This document shows, one piece after another, positions 17,385 to 25,421 of a DNA stretch of 64,000 nt. The DNA is from Actinomycetota bacterium (GTDB lineage Bacteria; Actinomycetota; AC-67). The stretch is from assembly GCA_041658565.1 (NCBI GenBank), contig JBAZZY010000008.1:38936-102935 (forward strand), given 5' to 3'. Position numbers and translations under genes: made by a program. The notes beneath the pieces were generated by a model that ran no database searches, was not told the DNA's origin, and saw only the letters and a program-made list of their open reading frames with translations. Each line of letters starts with the position of its first letter. The stretch's first letter is position 1.

Positions 17385-17402
17385 TTGTGATTTCGATCAC
17401 AA
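17385..17402. promoter_or_regulatory. CRP/FNR-family binding site upstream of the cytochrome gene
   Basis: TTGTGATTTCGATCACAA is a perfect TTGTGA-N6-TCACAA palindrome, matching the CRP consensus TGTGA-N6-TCACA. It lies 113-130 bp upstream of the multiheme cytochrome start, where an activator would sit. A CRP-family regulator, for example one responding to cAMP or oxygen, is expected elsewhere in the genome. Confidence 0.72.
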
Positions 17403-17592
17403 AACGCCTACTGATCGGAATAACATGGAGGCCAGACAGGGTCAATGGATCGCGTGACCGTAATGGTCTGTATGTTTCAATTGGGCCTTTTAAGTAGGTC
17501 GAAGGCCCTAGGGACCTAGGGTCTTCCCCCGATGCGGGCCTGGCGCGCCACCCCTAGGGTTACCGGCGGCCAAAAGGCCGTGCCGGCGGGAC
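17403..17592. other. Non-coding gap with CCTAGGG palindromes
   Basis: No convincing gene. It contains three CCTAGGG boxes near 17506-17558, two of them in the near-perfect palindrome around 17507-17521, and a hairpin (17563-17586) that could end the glyoxalase-fold gene downstream on the minus strand. The remainder probably holds the cytochrome promoter. Confidence 0.45.
17563..17586 (-). terminator. Possible hairpin terminator after the glyoxalase-fold gene
   Basis: CCGGCGGCC, AAAA loop, GGCC then GCCGG after a 2-nt bulge. It starts 7 bp downstream of the gene's stop codon on the minus strand. Lacks a clear T run, so only a moderate call. Confidence 0.4.
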
Positions 17593-18330
17593 TCAGTCCG
17601 CGGTTTGGAAGAGCCCGAAATAGTTCCCTTGCGGGTCCAGGATCCCTGCGAAGGACATTCGCTCGCTTATGTCCATCGGCTTCACTGCGACCGTGCCGCC
17701 TAGGTCGGTCGCATGGTCGAGCGTCGTCTGCAGATCTTGAACATGCGCGTAGACGGTGACGTACGGACCGGGGCCCTGCGCCGGACCGATCCCGCCGCCG
17801 ATGCCTTGACCGATCGGTTCCACTTCGGCGTAGCCACCCATGTCATCGTGCACCTTCAGTTCCCAACCGAAAAGCTCGGAGTAGAAGGCGCGCGCGCGCT
17901 CGGAGTCGCTCGAGCCGATCTCGAACCAGTCCACCGGCGGGTTGGATCCCCCGGCCCTCGGCGGACCTTCTTGCCCGGGTTCGGCGCTCTTCATCAAGCC
18001 GATGATGTTGCCGTCGAAGTCGGCGAACTGCGCGACGGTCACCACGCCGGGGATCTCGGTAACCGGCATGACGACTGAGCCGCCGAGGGACTGAGCCTTG
18101 TCCAAGATCGACTGCGGATCGTCGGCCTCGACGTAGAAGGTGACGAACCCGCGGCCGTGGTCGGTCTGGCCGATCCCGCCGTCGATGCCCGCCCCGGCGT
18201 GCGTGTTGACGATGCTGTACCCCATTTCCGGCATCGGCTGCACATGCCAGCCGAACAGCTCGGAGTAGAACTTCTCCAGCGCCTCTCGGTCGGGCCCGTT
18301 CACCTCGAAGTGCACTACCGAGTTGCCCAT
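17593..18330 (-). CDS. VOC (glyoxalase-fold) protein with two tandem domains
   Basis: A 245-residue protein of two vicinal-oxygen-chelate domains: first VVHFEVNGPDREALEKFYSELFGW to about residue 118, second beginning VDWFEIGSSDSERARAFYSELFGW. Both share the FYSELFGW segment and end with FxDPxGNxxGL-type strands (FADFDGNIIGL, ILDPQGNYFGL). Metal ligands would be the N-terminal His/Glu and C-terminal Glu positions, which are only partly conserved here. Such proteins include glyoxalase/bleomycin-resistance-like enzymes of unknown substrate. The ATG at 18330 was chosen because it begins the first domain; AAGGGG lies upstream. Confidence 0.88.
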   Translation of the reverse strand: MGNSVVHFEVNGPDREALEKFYSELFGWHVQPMPEMGYSIVNTHAGAGIDGGIGQTDHGRGFVTFYVEADDPQSILDKAQSLGGSVVMPVTEIPGVVTVAQFADFDGNIIGLMKSAEPGQEGPPRAGGSNPPVDWFEIGSSDSERARAFYSELFGWELKVHDDMGGYAEVEPIGQGIGGGIGPAQGPGPYVTVYAHVQDLQTTLDHATDLGGTVAVKPMDISERMSFAGILDPQGNYFGLFQTAD

Positions 18331-18403
18331 CGCGTTTCCCCTTTCTTCTCTCCCGCGCAGAGCATTCCCGGGGGGCACCGGACGAGTCAAGGGGCCGGAT
18401 GCC

Positions 18404-19828
18404 CTATTCGCGCGCGCCCTGCTCGCGCGCCCACTCATCGAGCAGCGCAAAGGCTTCCTCGCGTGAGTATTCGCCGCGATCAAGGCGTATCTCCAGAAGA
18501 TGCGCGAGCGCGCGCCCGACCACCGGGCCAGGCGCGACTCCCAGATGCGCCATTACGTCGGTGCCGTCGATCGGCGGGCGGATGCTCTTCAAGTCCTCCT
18601 CGGCGGCCAGGTGCGCGATGCGTTCTTCGAGCGCGTCCATCGCGTCCGATAACTCGCGCGCGCGCGCCTTGTTTCGCGTGGTGCAATCGCAGCGCACCAA
18701 TGTGTTCAGCCGGTCCAGCAGCGGCCCCGCGTCGCGCACATAGCGGCGCACTGCGGAATCACTCCATCCCATCCGGAACGTGTGAAAGCGAAGGTGAAGC
18801 TCGATCAGCTCACACACCTCGTCGGTGAACTCGTTCGGAAAGCGCAACTCGCGCAGCCGCTTGCGGGCGATCTTGGCGCCGACGACTTCGTGGTGGTGAA
18901 ACGACACTCCCTCAGGACCGATGCGCCGCGTTGCCGGCTTGCCGATGTCGTGCAACAACCCCGCCATTCGCAGCACAGCATCGGGCTCGCCTTCAGGCCC
19001 ACTCGACACGATCTTGTCGAGGACCGCGAGTGTGTGCCGGTATACGTCCTTGTGCCGGTTGACCGGATCCTGCTCCAGGCGCAGCGCAGGCAACTCGGGC
19101 AGGAACAGTTCGCACAGGCCGGTGTCGGTCGCCAGATCGAGACCTTTTGAAGGAGCCTGGGAGTTGAGCAACTTGGTCAGTTCGTCGGCGATTCGCTCCG
19201 CCGAAACAATCGAGAGACGCCCGGCCATCTGCTTCATCGCAGCGACAAGTGCGGGATCAGGCGACAGATCCAACTGCGCAACGAAGCGCGCGGCGCGCAG
19301 CATCCGCAGGGGGTCGTCGCCGAAGGAGTCCTCGGGCGCGCCCGGCGTACGCAGCACGCGCGCCGCTAGATCGCGAACACCTCCGAACGGGTCGACGAAG
19401 GTGCGATCGGGCAGACGTAGCGCCATCGCGTTGATGGTGAAGTCGCGGCGCTCTAGGTCGGCATCGACGCTAGTGACGTGCTCGACCTGAGGGTTGCGCG
19501 AGTCCTCGGCGTAGCGCTCAGCGCGAAAGGTCGTGATCTCCAGGCGGTGACCCTGTTTGTTTACCCCGACCGTGCCGAACTGCACACCTGCGAGCCACGT
19601 TCCGTCGTGCCAGCCGCGCACAGCCTCGAGGGTCTGCTCCGGCGTCGCGTTGGTGGTGAAGTCCAAATCGTCGTGCAATCGCCCGAGCAGCGCGTCGCGC
19701 ACGCTCCCGCCGACGAGATACAACTCGTGTCCGGCCTTCACGAAACGCTTCGCGAGGTCATCCACGATCGGCGAAAGCTTCACCAGATCGCGAAGACGCT
19801 CGGACAACTCGGGCGGCAATGTGCTCAC
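18404..19828 (-). CDS. pcnA: CCA-adding tRNA nucleotidyltransferase
   Basis: A 474-residue class II nucleotidyltransferase of the PcnA/Cca family. The head shows LVGGSVRDALLGR and the metal pair DDLDFTT, followed by RRDFTINAMA and the RNA-binding neck domain. An HD domain (LLHDIGKPATRR) lies around residue 290, which is usual for actinobacterial CCA enzymes. It adds or repairs the CCA end of tRNAs in the cytoplasm. The mycobacterial pcnA (Rv3907c) likewise lies near DUF6049 and murJ, though here several genes intervene. Confidence 0.93.
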   Translation of the reverse strand: MSTLPPELSERLRDLVKLSPIVDDLAKRFVKAGHELYLVGGSVRDALLGRLHDDLDFTTNATPEQTLEAVRGWHDGTWLAGVQFGTVGVNKQGHRLEITTFRAERYAEDSRNPQVEHVTSVDADLERRDFTINAMALRLPDRTFVDPFGGVRDLAARVLRTPGAPEDSFGDDPLRMLRAARFVAQLDLSPDPALVAAMKQMAGRLSIVSAERIADELTKLLNSQAPSKGLDLATDTGLCELFLPELPALRLEQDPVNRHKDVYRHTLAVLDKIVSSGPEGEPDAVLRMAGLLHDIGKPATRRIGPEGVSFHHHEVVGAKIARKRLRELRFPNEFTDEVCELIELHLRFHTFRMGWSDSAVRRYVRDAGPLLDRLNTLVRCDCTTRNKARARELSDAMDALEERIAHLAAEEDLKSIRPPIDGTDVMAHLGVAPGPVVGRALAHLLEIRLDRGEYSREEAFALLDEWAREQGARE

Positions 19829-19859
19829 CCGCTCAGAATAGCCGCTGTGTCCGAAGGCG

Positions 19860-21122
19860 TTACTCGCAGGAACCCACGCCGTCGGCGGCGCGCGTCACGA
19901 AACTCCAAGAAGCAGCGCGCGTCAACGACGCACCGGCGTGGTCCTTCAACGCCGACGTGGCCACCGCCGTGTACTGCGTGCACGGCTGCAGATCAATCGC
20001 GGGGTAGTACAGGATCGTGTGTGTCCCGTCCGGGCCCCACGGTCCAGCCTTGGGAAACCCCGCAAGCGGCGGGATCACCGAGAAGTCCGGGCCGATCAAG
20101 ATGAAACTCGTCGGCGTCACCGTCGCCGGATCCACAGAGTTCGACAACGACACGAGGATCCGGTTCTCGCCGCCGCCCGAGTCCTGACCCGGAGAGGTGA
20201 GCGCAGGGTGCCACTTCCAAGGAACGCCGGTTTCGTTGTGCTCGGGATGGAAAGCCACAACCGCCGGGGCGGGATGCACTCCGGGGGCAGCGGTCAGCTT
20301 CCGCCACAGTCCTTCGGTGTAGCCGGCGATGGCGCGCGCCGAGAAGATCACGCCGCCGGACTCAGAGTAGAAGTGCGCGGACGACCACGGCATCTGCGCG
20401 CGCACCCGCTCGCCGTCCACCGCCGCGCCGAAGCGCTCGGCAGCGATGATCGCCGACTCGAGCGCGTTGCCGACGACGATTCCCTGGGTCGAGATGTCAT
20501 CGCGGCCGATCGAGGAATACACCGCGACCAGATCCTCGGCCGGCGGAACATAGTGCGGGATCTCGGCCCACAGGAAGTGGTCCTTGATCGCGATCATGTC
20601 CATCGCGTACTCGATGCTGTTGATCAGGCTCCCCGGCGGAATGCCCCCGAGGGGATCGCCGCTCGCGACGGGGTGATCCGGAAACTCGCCGTGGTCGGTG
20701 GCGAGCGGCTCGAAGAGCCAGTCCCAGATCTCGTCGCCCATCCCGTGCGCAGCCGCGCCCAGCAGGTGCGCGATCATCGGCGCGCACGGCCCCGTGGGAT
20801 TGGTGACCGCCGCACACTCCGGCTTGGAGCGAATGTGCGCGACGTAAGCGTTGATGAAGTTCTCCCAATGAGAAACCTCGCCGTAGTCGCCGCCGGGGAC
20901 CTGGGCGTCGCGCGCGACGTAGCCGGAGTCGGGGTACAGCGCTCCGCTCAAGAACGGGTCCCGGTTGGCCGCAAGCAGCGCGGCAAGTGCCGGGGTCTTC
21001 ACGAACCCTCGCGACCTGTCTGCCATCAGCGCGTGGGTAGTGTCCCCTGCGGCTCCCGCAGGCAGCACTCCGGCCACCGCGAACACAGCGGCGGCGGCGG
21101 CAATCCAACGACGCGTCTTCAC
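19860..21122 (-). CDS. Secreted zinc-dependent phospholipase C-like protein with C-terminal Ig-like domain
   Basis: A 420-residue exported protein: signal peptide (1-25), then a domain similar to the zinc-dependent PLC fold of bacterial phospholipase C and GPI-PLD N-termini (THALMADR, LSGALYPDSGY, SHWENFINAYVAHIR, HLLGAAAHGMGDEIW). Several histidines and aspartates here could bind zinc. Residues about 300-415 resemble an SbsA/Big_5-type Ig-like domain (NRILVSLSNSVDPATVTPTSF). Function would be extracellular lipid or phosphodiester cleavage, but catalytic residues cannot be confirmed. The start is GTG at 21122 with GGGAG 6 nt upstream. Confidence 0.72.
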   Translation of the reverse strand: MKTRRWIAAAAAVFAVAGVLPAGAAGDTTHALMADRSRGFVKTPALAALLAANRDPFLSGALYPDSGYVARDAQVPGGDYGEVSHWENFINAYVAHIRSKPECAAVTNPTGPCAPMIAHLLGAAAHGMGDEIWDWLFEPLATDHGEFPDHPVASGDPLGGIPPGSLINSIEYAMDMIAIKDHFLWAEIPHYVPPAEDLVAVYSSIGRDDISTQGIVVGNALESAIIAAERFGAAVDGERVRAQMPWSSAHFYSESGGVIFSARAIAGYTEGLWRKLTAAPGVHPAPAVVAFHPEHNETGVPWKWHPALTSPGQDSGGGENRILVSLSNSVDPATVTPTSFILIGPDFSVIPPLAGFPKAGPWGPDGTHTILYYPAIDLQPCTQYTAVATSALKDHAGASLTRAASWSFVTRAADGVGSCE

Positions 21123-21285
21123 CCGAGGCTCCCTTCACCGGCAGGGCGCGCGCCCGCCGAATCGCCCTCATCGTAGCGAATCGGACAGATCGGGTGGCGC
21201 CTGCGGTAGACACGTGACACATTCACCCGCCTTGGATTCCCGGAGTTCTGAACGGGCTTACGTACCAGGCGATCGAATCGAAAGC

Positions 21286-21314
21286 TTGCCGACCGATTAG
21301 TGCAGTGCAATAAT
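21286..21314 (+). promoter_or_regulatory. Promoter for leaderless toxin-antitoxin transcript
   Basis: TTGCCG (21286-21291) and AATAAT (21309-21314) are separated by 17 bp. The predicted transcription start falls on or within 2 nt of the ATG at 21319, which lacks a ribosome binding site, so the mRNA is probably leaderless. Confidence 0.6.
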
Positions 21315-21318
21315 AATC

Positions 21319-21558
21319 ATGCGTAAGGTCCGACTGACTCAGTCCGCTCGCAAGCGACGTATCGGCAAGGCACACATCCTCGCGACGATGAACCGGGCAG
21401 GAGAGCCCGAACGGATTCCCGCCGAAGGTGACATTGACGAGCGACTGCTCTGGATCGGCCGCGACGACCGAGGTGTTGTGTTGGAAGTCATCGGCATAGA
21501 TCTACCGGAGTACATCCTGATCATTCACGTGATGCCGTACGCCTATCGGAGGAAGTGA
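21319..21558 (+). CDS. Small toxin-like protein of a toxin-antitoxin pair
   Basis: A 79-residue basic protein with an alpha/beta pattern (RKRRIGKAHILATMN, then DDRGVVLEVIGIDLPEYILIIHVMP), like RelE/BrnT-type or DUF4258 toxins. Its stop codon is directly followed by the ATG of a gene encoding a ribbon-helix-helix-type protein, a typical type II arrangement with the toxin first. The toxin family is an inference. It has no ribosome binding site, consistent with leaderless translation. Confidence 0.55.
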   Translation: MRKVRLTQSARKRRIGKAHILATMNRAGEPERIPAEGDIDERLLWIGRDDRGVVLEVIGIDLPEYILIIHVMPYAYRRK

Positions 21559-21873
21559 ATGGGCGCGAAGAAGGCGGAAGCCGCCAAGTATGAACCGGCA
21601 GACGGTCGTGACGCCGATCTGAAGCGAGAGGAACTCCGCGACCGGCAGGGCCGCCGCATCACGCCCGACTACGTTCGGCGCGCCGTTGCCGACGTCCACG
21701 AGAGAACGGGACGCGGTCGACCGTCGCTCACCGGCAAAGCGAAGTCCTCCCCGCAAGTCACCTTCCGGCTTCCTCCGGCGCTGCGGGCCAAAGCAGCGGC
21801 GCGCGCGAAGCGCGAAGGGAAACGCGTGTCGGCGGTCGCGCGCGAAGCGCTCGAGCGCTACCTCACATCCTGA
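21559..21873 (+). CDS. Antitoxin-like protein with C-terminal ribbon-helix-helix motif
   Basis: A 104-residue protein starting immediately after the toxin stop codon. The C-terminal part (QVTFRLPPALRAKAAARAK, then RVSAVAREALERYL) fits a ribbon-helix-helix DNA-binding motif; the N-terminal part is basic and Pro/Arg-rich (DRQGRRITPDY). It should bind the upstream toxin and repress the pair. A 24-nt segment from inside it recurs 268 bp later, outside any gene. Confidence 0.55.
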   Translation: MGAKKAEAAKYEPADGRDADLKREELRDRQGRRITPDYVRRAVADVHERTGRGRPSLTGKAKSSPQVTFRLPPALRAKAAARAKREGKRVSAVAREALERYLTS

Positions 21874-21930
21874 AGCGGCTGGGAGGACATCTTCCGCGGA
21901 TGTCCACGACCGGCAGGGCCGCCGCATCAC
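21639..21930 (+). repeat. 24-nt exact direct repeat flanking the antitoxin 3' half
   Basis: The sequence that begins CGACCGGCAGGGCCGCC is identical over 24 nt at 21639-21662 (within the antitoxin gene) and 21907-21930 (intergenic). The preceding bases are also alike (GTCCACGA before both). This suggests a partial duplication or the remnant of a second antitoxin copy. Confidence 0.75.
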
Positions 21931-21999
21931 ACCAGGCGCGGAGAACTGGTATTGCCAGGTGCGGGATAGCGGTAGTTGTGGCTGCGGAATAGTGGTATC

Positions 22000-23241
22000 G
22001 TGTCCCACGTGGCCGAGTACCGAACCCGTGCCGTCGAACCGCTCCTCTCGGGGCTTCTCGGCGAGTTGCCGGCTCTACTTATCGTCGGCCCACGCGCGAC
22101 CGGCAAGACGACAACGGCGTCGCGGCTTGCGGCAACGGTCGTGCGCCTCGACCGGCCGGCCGAAGCCGCCGCATTTCGGGCCGATCCCGATGCCGCACTT
22201 CGCACCCTGGAGGAACCGGTCCTGCTGGACGAGTGGCAGGCCGTGCCTGAGGTTTTGGGGGCCGTCAAGAGATCAGTCGATGCCGACCCGCGCCCCGGCC
22301 GCTACTTGTTGACCGGATCTGTGCGGGCCGACCTCGATGCCGAAACCTGGCCGGGAACCGGCAGGCTGGTGCGAGTGCCGATGTTCGGGATGACGGTGGC
22401 CGAGCAACGCGGCAACCCGGGAACCGCCCCATTGCTGGACCGGCTCGCGCGAGGCGACGAACTTCGAGTCCCGTCGGATCCCCCAGATCTTCGCGGCTAC
22501 GTCGAGCTGGCTCTTCTCGGGGGCTTCCCGGAGGCGGCGCTTTCGCTCTCGGACGCCGCAAGGCAGCGGTGGATGGAGAGCTACATCGACCAGCTCCTTA
22601 CGCGCGACGCCGCGCAGATCGAAACGGGCCGGGATCCGATTCGTCTCGCCCGCTACTTCGAGGCCTATGCCGTGAACTCCGCCGGTATCATTCACGACAC
22701 GACGCTGCTCGAAACCGCCGGGATCAATCGAAAGACCGCCCTGGCCTACGAAGAGCTTCTGCTGAACTTGCTGATCGCAGAAACCCTGCCGTCGTGGACG
22801 TCGAACCGCCTCAAGCGCTTGGCGCGCGCGCCAAAGCGTTACCTCACCGATGCGGCGTTGCTCGCCGGGGGCTTGCGTTTGGATGCCGCCGGGATCATGC
22901 GGGACGGGGAGATCCTTGGACGAGTTCTCGACACCTTTGTCACCAGCCAAGTCCGCGCCGAAACCCCGCTCGCCGAGTCTCGTCCGCGCCTGTACCACCT
23001 TCGGCAGGAAGAAGGCCGTCATGAGGTGGATCTCCTGGCCGAGTTGGCCGGAGGAGGGATCGTCGGAATCGAGATCAAGGCAAACGCGGCGCCCGACCTC
23101 GCGGCAGCGAAGCACTTGGCTTGGCTCCGAGACAAACTCGGCAACCGGTTCGTCGCTGGGGTCGTGCTTCACACGGGTCCGCGCAGTTACTCGCTTGCCG
23201 ACCGCATCCTCGCGGCGCCCATCGCCACTTTGTGGGCCTAA
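22000..23241 (+). CDS. ATP-binding protein with DUF4143 (AAA-type ATPase)
   Basis: A 413-residue protein: AAA-type P-loop domain with Walker A GPRATGKTT (about 30-38), Walker B-like VLLDEWQ (Asp77-Glu78) and TGSVRADL sensor-like region, followed by DUF4143 (RYFEAYAVNSAGII to the end) with RHEVDLLAEL and IEIKANAA, a nuclease-like strand-D-x-E-x-K pattern typical of that domain. Such proteins are common accessory ATPases, often near toxin-antitoxin genes; their physiological role is unsettled. The GTG at 22000 or the GTG at 22009 is the start; both lack a ribosome binding site. Confidence 0.82.
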   Translation: MSHVAEYRTRAVEPLLSGLLGELPALLIVGPRATGKTTTASRLAATVVRLDRPAEAAAFRADPDAALRTLEEPVLLDEWQAVPEVLGAVKRSVDADPRPGRYLLTGSVRADLDAETWPGTGRLVRVPMFGMTVAEQRGNPGTAPLLDRLARGDELRVPSDPPDLRGYVELALLGGFPEAALSLSDAARQRWMESYIDQLLTRDAAQIETGRDPIRLARYFEAYAVNSAGIIHDTTLLETAGINRKTALAYEELLLNLLIAETLPSWTSNRLKRLARAPKRYLTDAALLAGGLRLDAAGIMRDGEILGRVLDTFVTSQVRAETPLAESRPRLYHLRQEEGRHEVDLLAELAGGGIVGIEIKANAAPDLAAAKHLAWLRDKLGNRFVAGVVLHTGPRSYSLADRILAAPIATLWA

Positions 23242-23285
23242 TCAGCTCCGGCGCCGCGAGCACGTATCGGGTCGGCTGGAACGCG

Positions 23286-25259
23286 TCACACCACGACCCA
23301 GCGATCGACTGCGACGTACGTTCCCGACGACGACGAGTTCTTCGTCCCCGCCACCACGATGCGGATCGTGTGCTCTTCGTCGGAAAGGCCGCGGAAGGAC
23401 CGGCGAACGCCGTACTTGGTGCTCGACGAGTAGTTGTCGAACGTTCCCTTGGAGACGCCGTCGATGTAGACCGTTGCCTTGCCCTGATTCGTGCCCGTGA
23501 CCGTGTACCAGTCCACGCCGGTGCCTCGGAACGAGAACCACACGTTCGCACCCTTGGTGGGCGAAGAAGCGAACTTCCCGCCGGAAGCGCTCGAGGCCGA
23601 AAAGCGTTTCCAGAACGCGTCCACGTCCGGCGAGGCGTCAACGACTCCGTCCCACTTGAACGCGTCAACGGCAACCAGCGTCCCGGTTCCCGAGGAAGAC
23701 CCCTTCTTTCCCGTCACCTTGATCGTGATCTCGTGGATGTCGTCCGTCAGGCCCGAGAACGTGCGCGCGACCTTGTAGTGCGCGCTCGACGCATACTGGT
23801 TGAACGTTCCTTTGTTGACCCCGTCGATCGTGACGGTCGCGGTTCCCTTGTTCGGCCCGGTGACCGTATACCAGGTCACCGATGTGCCGGCGAACAGATA
23901 CCACACGGACGCACCCGCCAGACTCTCCTCAACATAGGAGCCGCCGTGGGCACCCGACGCGCGCACGCCTCGCCAAACAAAGCGCGCGCCGAAACTGCTT
24001 TCCTGCTCGATCTTTGACGCGCGGAATGCGCGTACGGTCGTCGGCACGGGCGATCCCGTCGAGTCTTTCGCGGGAGTGACTTCGGACGGATTGACGGTGA
24101 CCGAGTATCGCTGGCCGGCCGTCAGGTAGTCGTAGGGGAAAAGAGCTGCGGTAGCGACTGGGCCGGTTCCGCAATCGACCAGACTGCCCGAGTCGCCTGC
24201 GCTGTCCGCACACAGGAGAAGTGCGTCGACCACAGACCCCGTCCCGGTGTTGCGCAGAACGAAGTTGCTCTCGGTCACGCCGGAAACCGCGTGACTGAAA
24301 TCAACGCTCACGAGATCATCCAGGGATGCCGGAAGGGTGATCGTCGCAGTGGGAGCGGCGTTGACGGTGAAGCAAGCCGGGCACGTCTTCACGCCCGCGT
24401 CGGGGTTGGTGACGGTGATGGTGCGCGCGCCTGTTGCGGCGTCGGAAGCGACGTTGACGACGGTGGTCAGACTGGTGGCGCTGACGAACGTGGTCGATGC
24501 CACGGTGACGCCCGAACCGGAGAACGCCACCGTTGCACCGTCTTGGAATCCGGTTCCGGTGATCGTGACGGTTTGAGATGTTGCGCCTTGGCCGCGCGAC
24601 GACGGCGACGCAGACGTCGGGGTGGGGGCGGCGTTGACTGTGAGGCAGTCCGCACAGGTAGCCGGAGTTGCCGCGTCGGGGTTGGTGACGGTGATGGTGC
24701 GCGCGCCGGTTGCGGCGTCGGAAGCGACGTTGACGACGGTGGTCAGACTGGTGGCGCTGACGAACGTGGTGGAGGCCACGGCGACACCCGAGCCGGAGAA
24801 CGCCACTGTTGCACCGTCTTGGAATCCGGTTCCGGTGATCGTGACGGTTTGAGATGTTGCGCCTTGGCCGCGCGAGAGAGGGCTCGCGGAGGTCGCAGTC
24901 GGGGCGGCGTTGACGGTGAAGCAACTCGCGCAGGAGGCGGTGTCGAGGCCGCCGAGGCCTTGGGCAACCGTGAGAACGTGAACACCGACCGTCGCGGTCG
25001 GGGCAACCGTGATGTTGGCGATGAGTTGAGTAGCGTCTACAAATGTCGTCGAGTTCACAGTGATGCCGGAGTCGAAACTCACTGTGGCATCGCTCTGGAA
25101 GCCCGTTCCATTGACCGTAACGTTTTGGCTCGTCGCGCCTTGACCGCGGGAACTCGGGTTTGTCGACGTCACCGTCGCAGCGAGAGCCACCCCCGTAAAC
25201 ACCATGAGGAACGCAAGAGTTCCCGTCAGCACAGACAGCATTCGAGTCTTCACGCGCAT
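23286..25259 (-). CDS. Secreted protein with three IPT/TIG domains and two C-terminal beta-sandwich repeats
   Basis: A 657-residue exported protein. A signal peptide (1-28) is followed by TIG/IPT domains at about 30-118, 120-210 and 212-302, each ending in a CxxC pair (CASC, CADC, CPAC). Residues 306-413 resemble an Ig-like SbsA-type domain. Two related domains (about 420-540 and 545-657) share WYTVTG, KATV-x-IDGV-x-KGTF, and a VAVD-x-W ending; they look like jelly-roll/carbohydrate-binding modules. Likely a cell-surface adhesin or sugar-binding protein; no anchor visible. ATG at 25259 has GGGGGAAG upstream and a TACAAT -10 box at 25312-25317. Confidence 0.8.
   Translation of the reverse strand: MRVKTRMLSVLTGTLAFLMVFTGVALAATVTSTNPSSRGQGATSQNVTVNGTGFQSDATVSFDSGITVNSTTFVDATQLIANITVAPTATVGVHVLTVAQGLGGLDTASCASCFTVNAAPTATSASPLSRGQGATSQTVTITGTGFQDGATVAFSGSGVAVASTTFVSATSLTTVVNVASDAATGARTITVTNPDAATPATCADCLTVNAAPTPTSASPSSRGQGATSQTVTITGTGFQDGATVAFSGSGVTVASTTFVSATSLTTVVNVASDAATGARTITVTNPDAGVKTCPACFTVNAAPTATITLPASLDDLVSVDFSHAVSGVTESNFVLRNTGTGSVVDALLLCADSAGDSGSLVDCGTGPVATAALFPYDYLTAGQRYSVTVNPSEVTPAKDSTGSPVPTTVRAFRASKIEQESSFGARFVWRGVRASGAHGGSYVEESLAGASVWYLFAGTSVTWYTVTGPNKGTATVTIDGVNKGTFNQYASSAHYKVARTFSGLTDDIHEITIKVTGKKGSSSGTGTLVAVDAFKWDGVVDASPDVDAFWKRFSASSASGGKFASSPTKGANVWFSFRGTGVDWYTVTGTNQGKATVYIDGVSKGTFDNYSSSTKYGVRRSFRGLSDEEHTIRIVVAGTKNSSSSGTYVAVDRWVVV
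24397..24875 (-). repeat. Two near-identical 203-bp repeats encoding TIG domains
   Basis: Copies lie at 24397-24599 and 24673-24875, offset by exactly 276 bp (92 codons), with only a handful of base differences. A recent domain duplication. Confidence 0.88.
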
Positions 25260-25311
25260 AATGTCTTCCCCCGTCTCCAACTGCTCCTATTGGAACCCCA
25301 CTCAGCGCGCA

Positions 25312-25317
25312 ATTGTA
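25312..25317 (-). promoter_or_regulatory. -10 box of the TIG protein gene
   Basis: TACAAT on the minus strand, about 53 bp upstream of the start codon. A GACGCA or TGACGC hexamer lies 17-18 bp upstream as a weak -35. Confidence 0.45.
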
Positions 25318-25421
25318 GACGAACCCGGACAATGTGCGTCACAGCGACAGGCGGCGGAGACGCAGGGATCTCGAGACGCAGCGACGAATCCCGGGCCGAA
25401 TGCGGCGGTCGGGAACTAGCG

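Noticed and set aside
22000..23241. DUF4143 ATPase as part of an anti-phage defence system
   Set aside because: No nuclease, restriction or other known defence gene is adjacent; the protein alone is a common accessory ATPase of unclear role.
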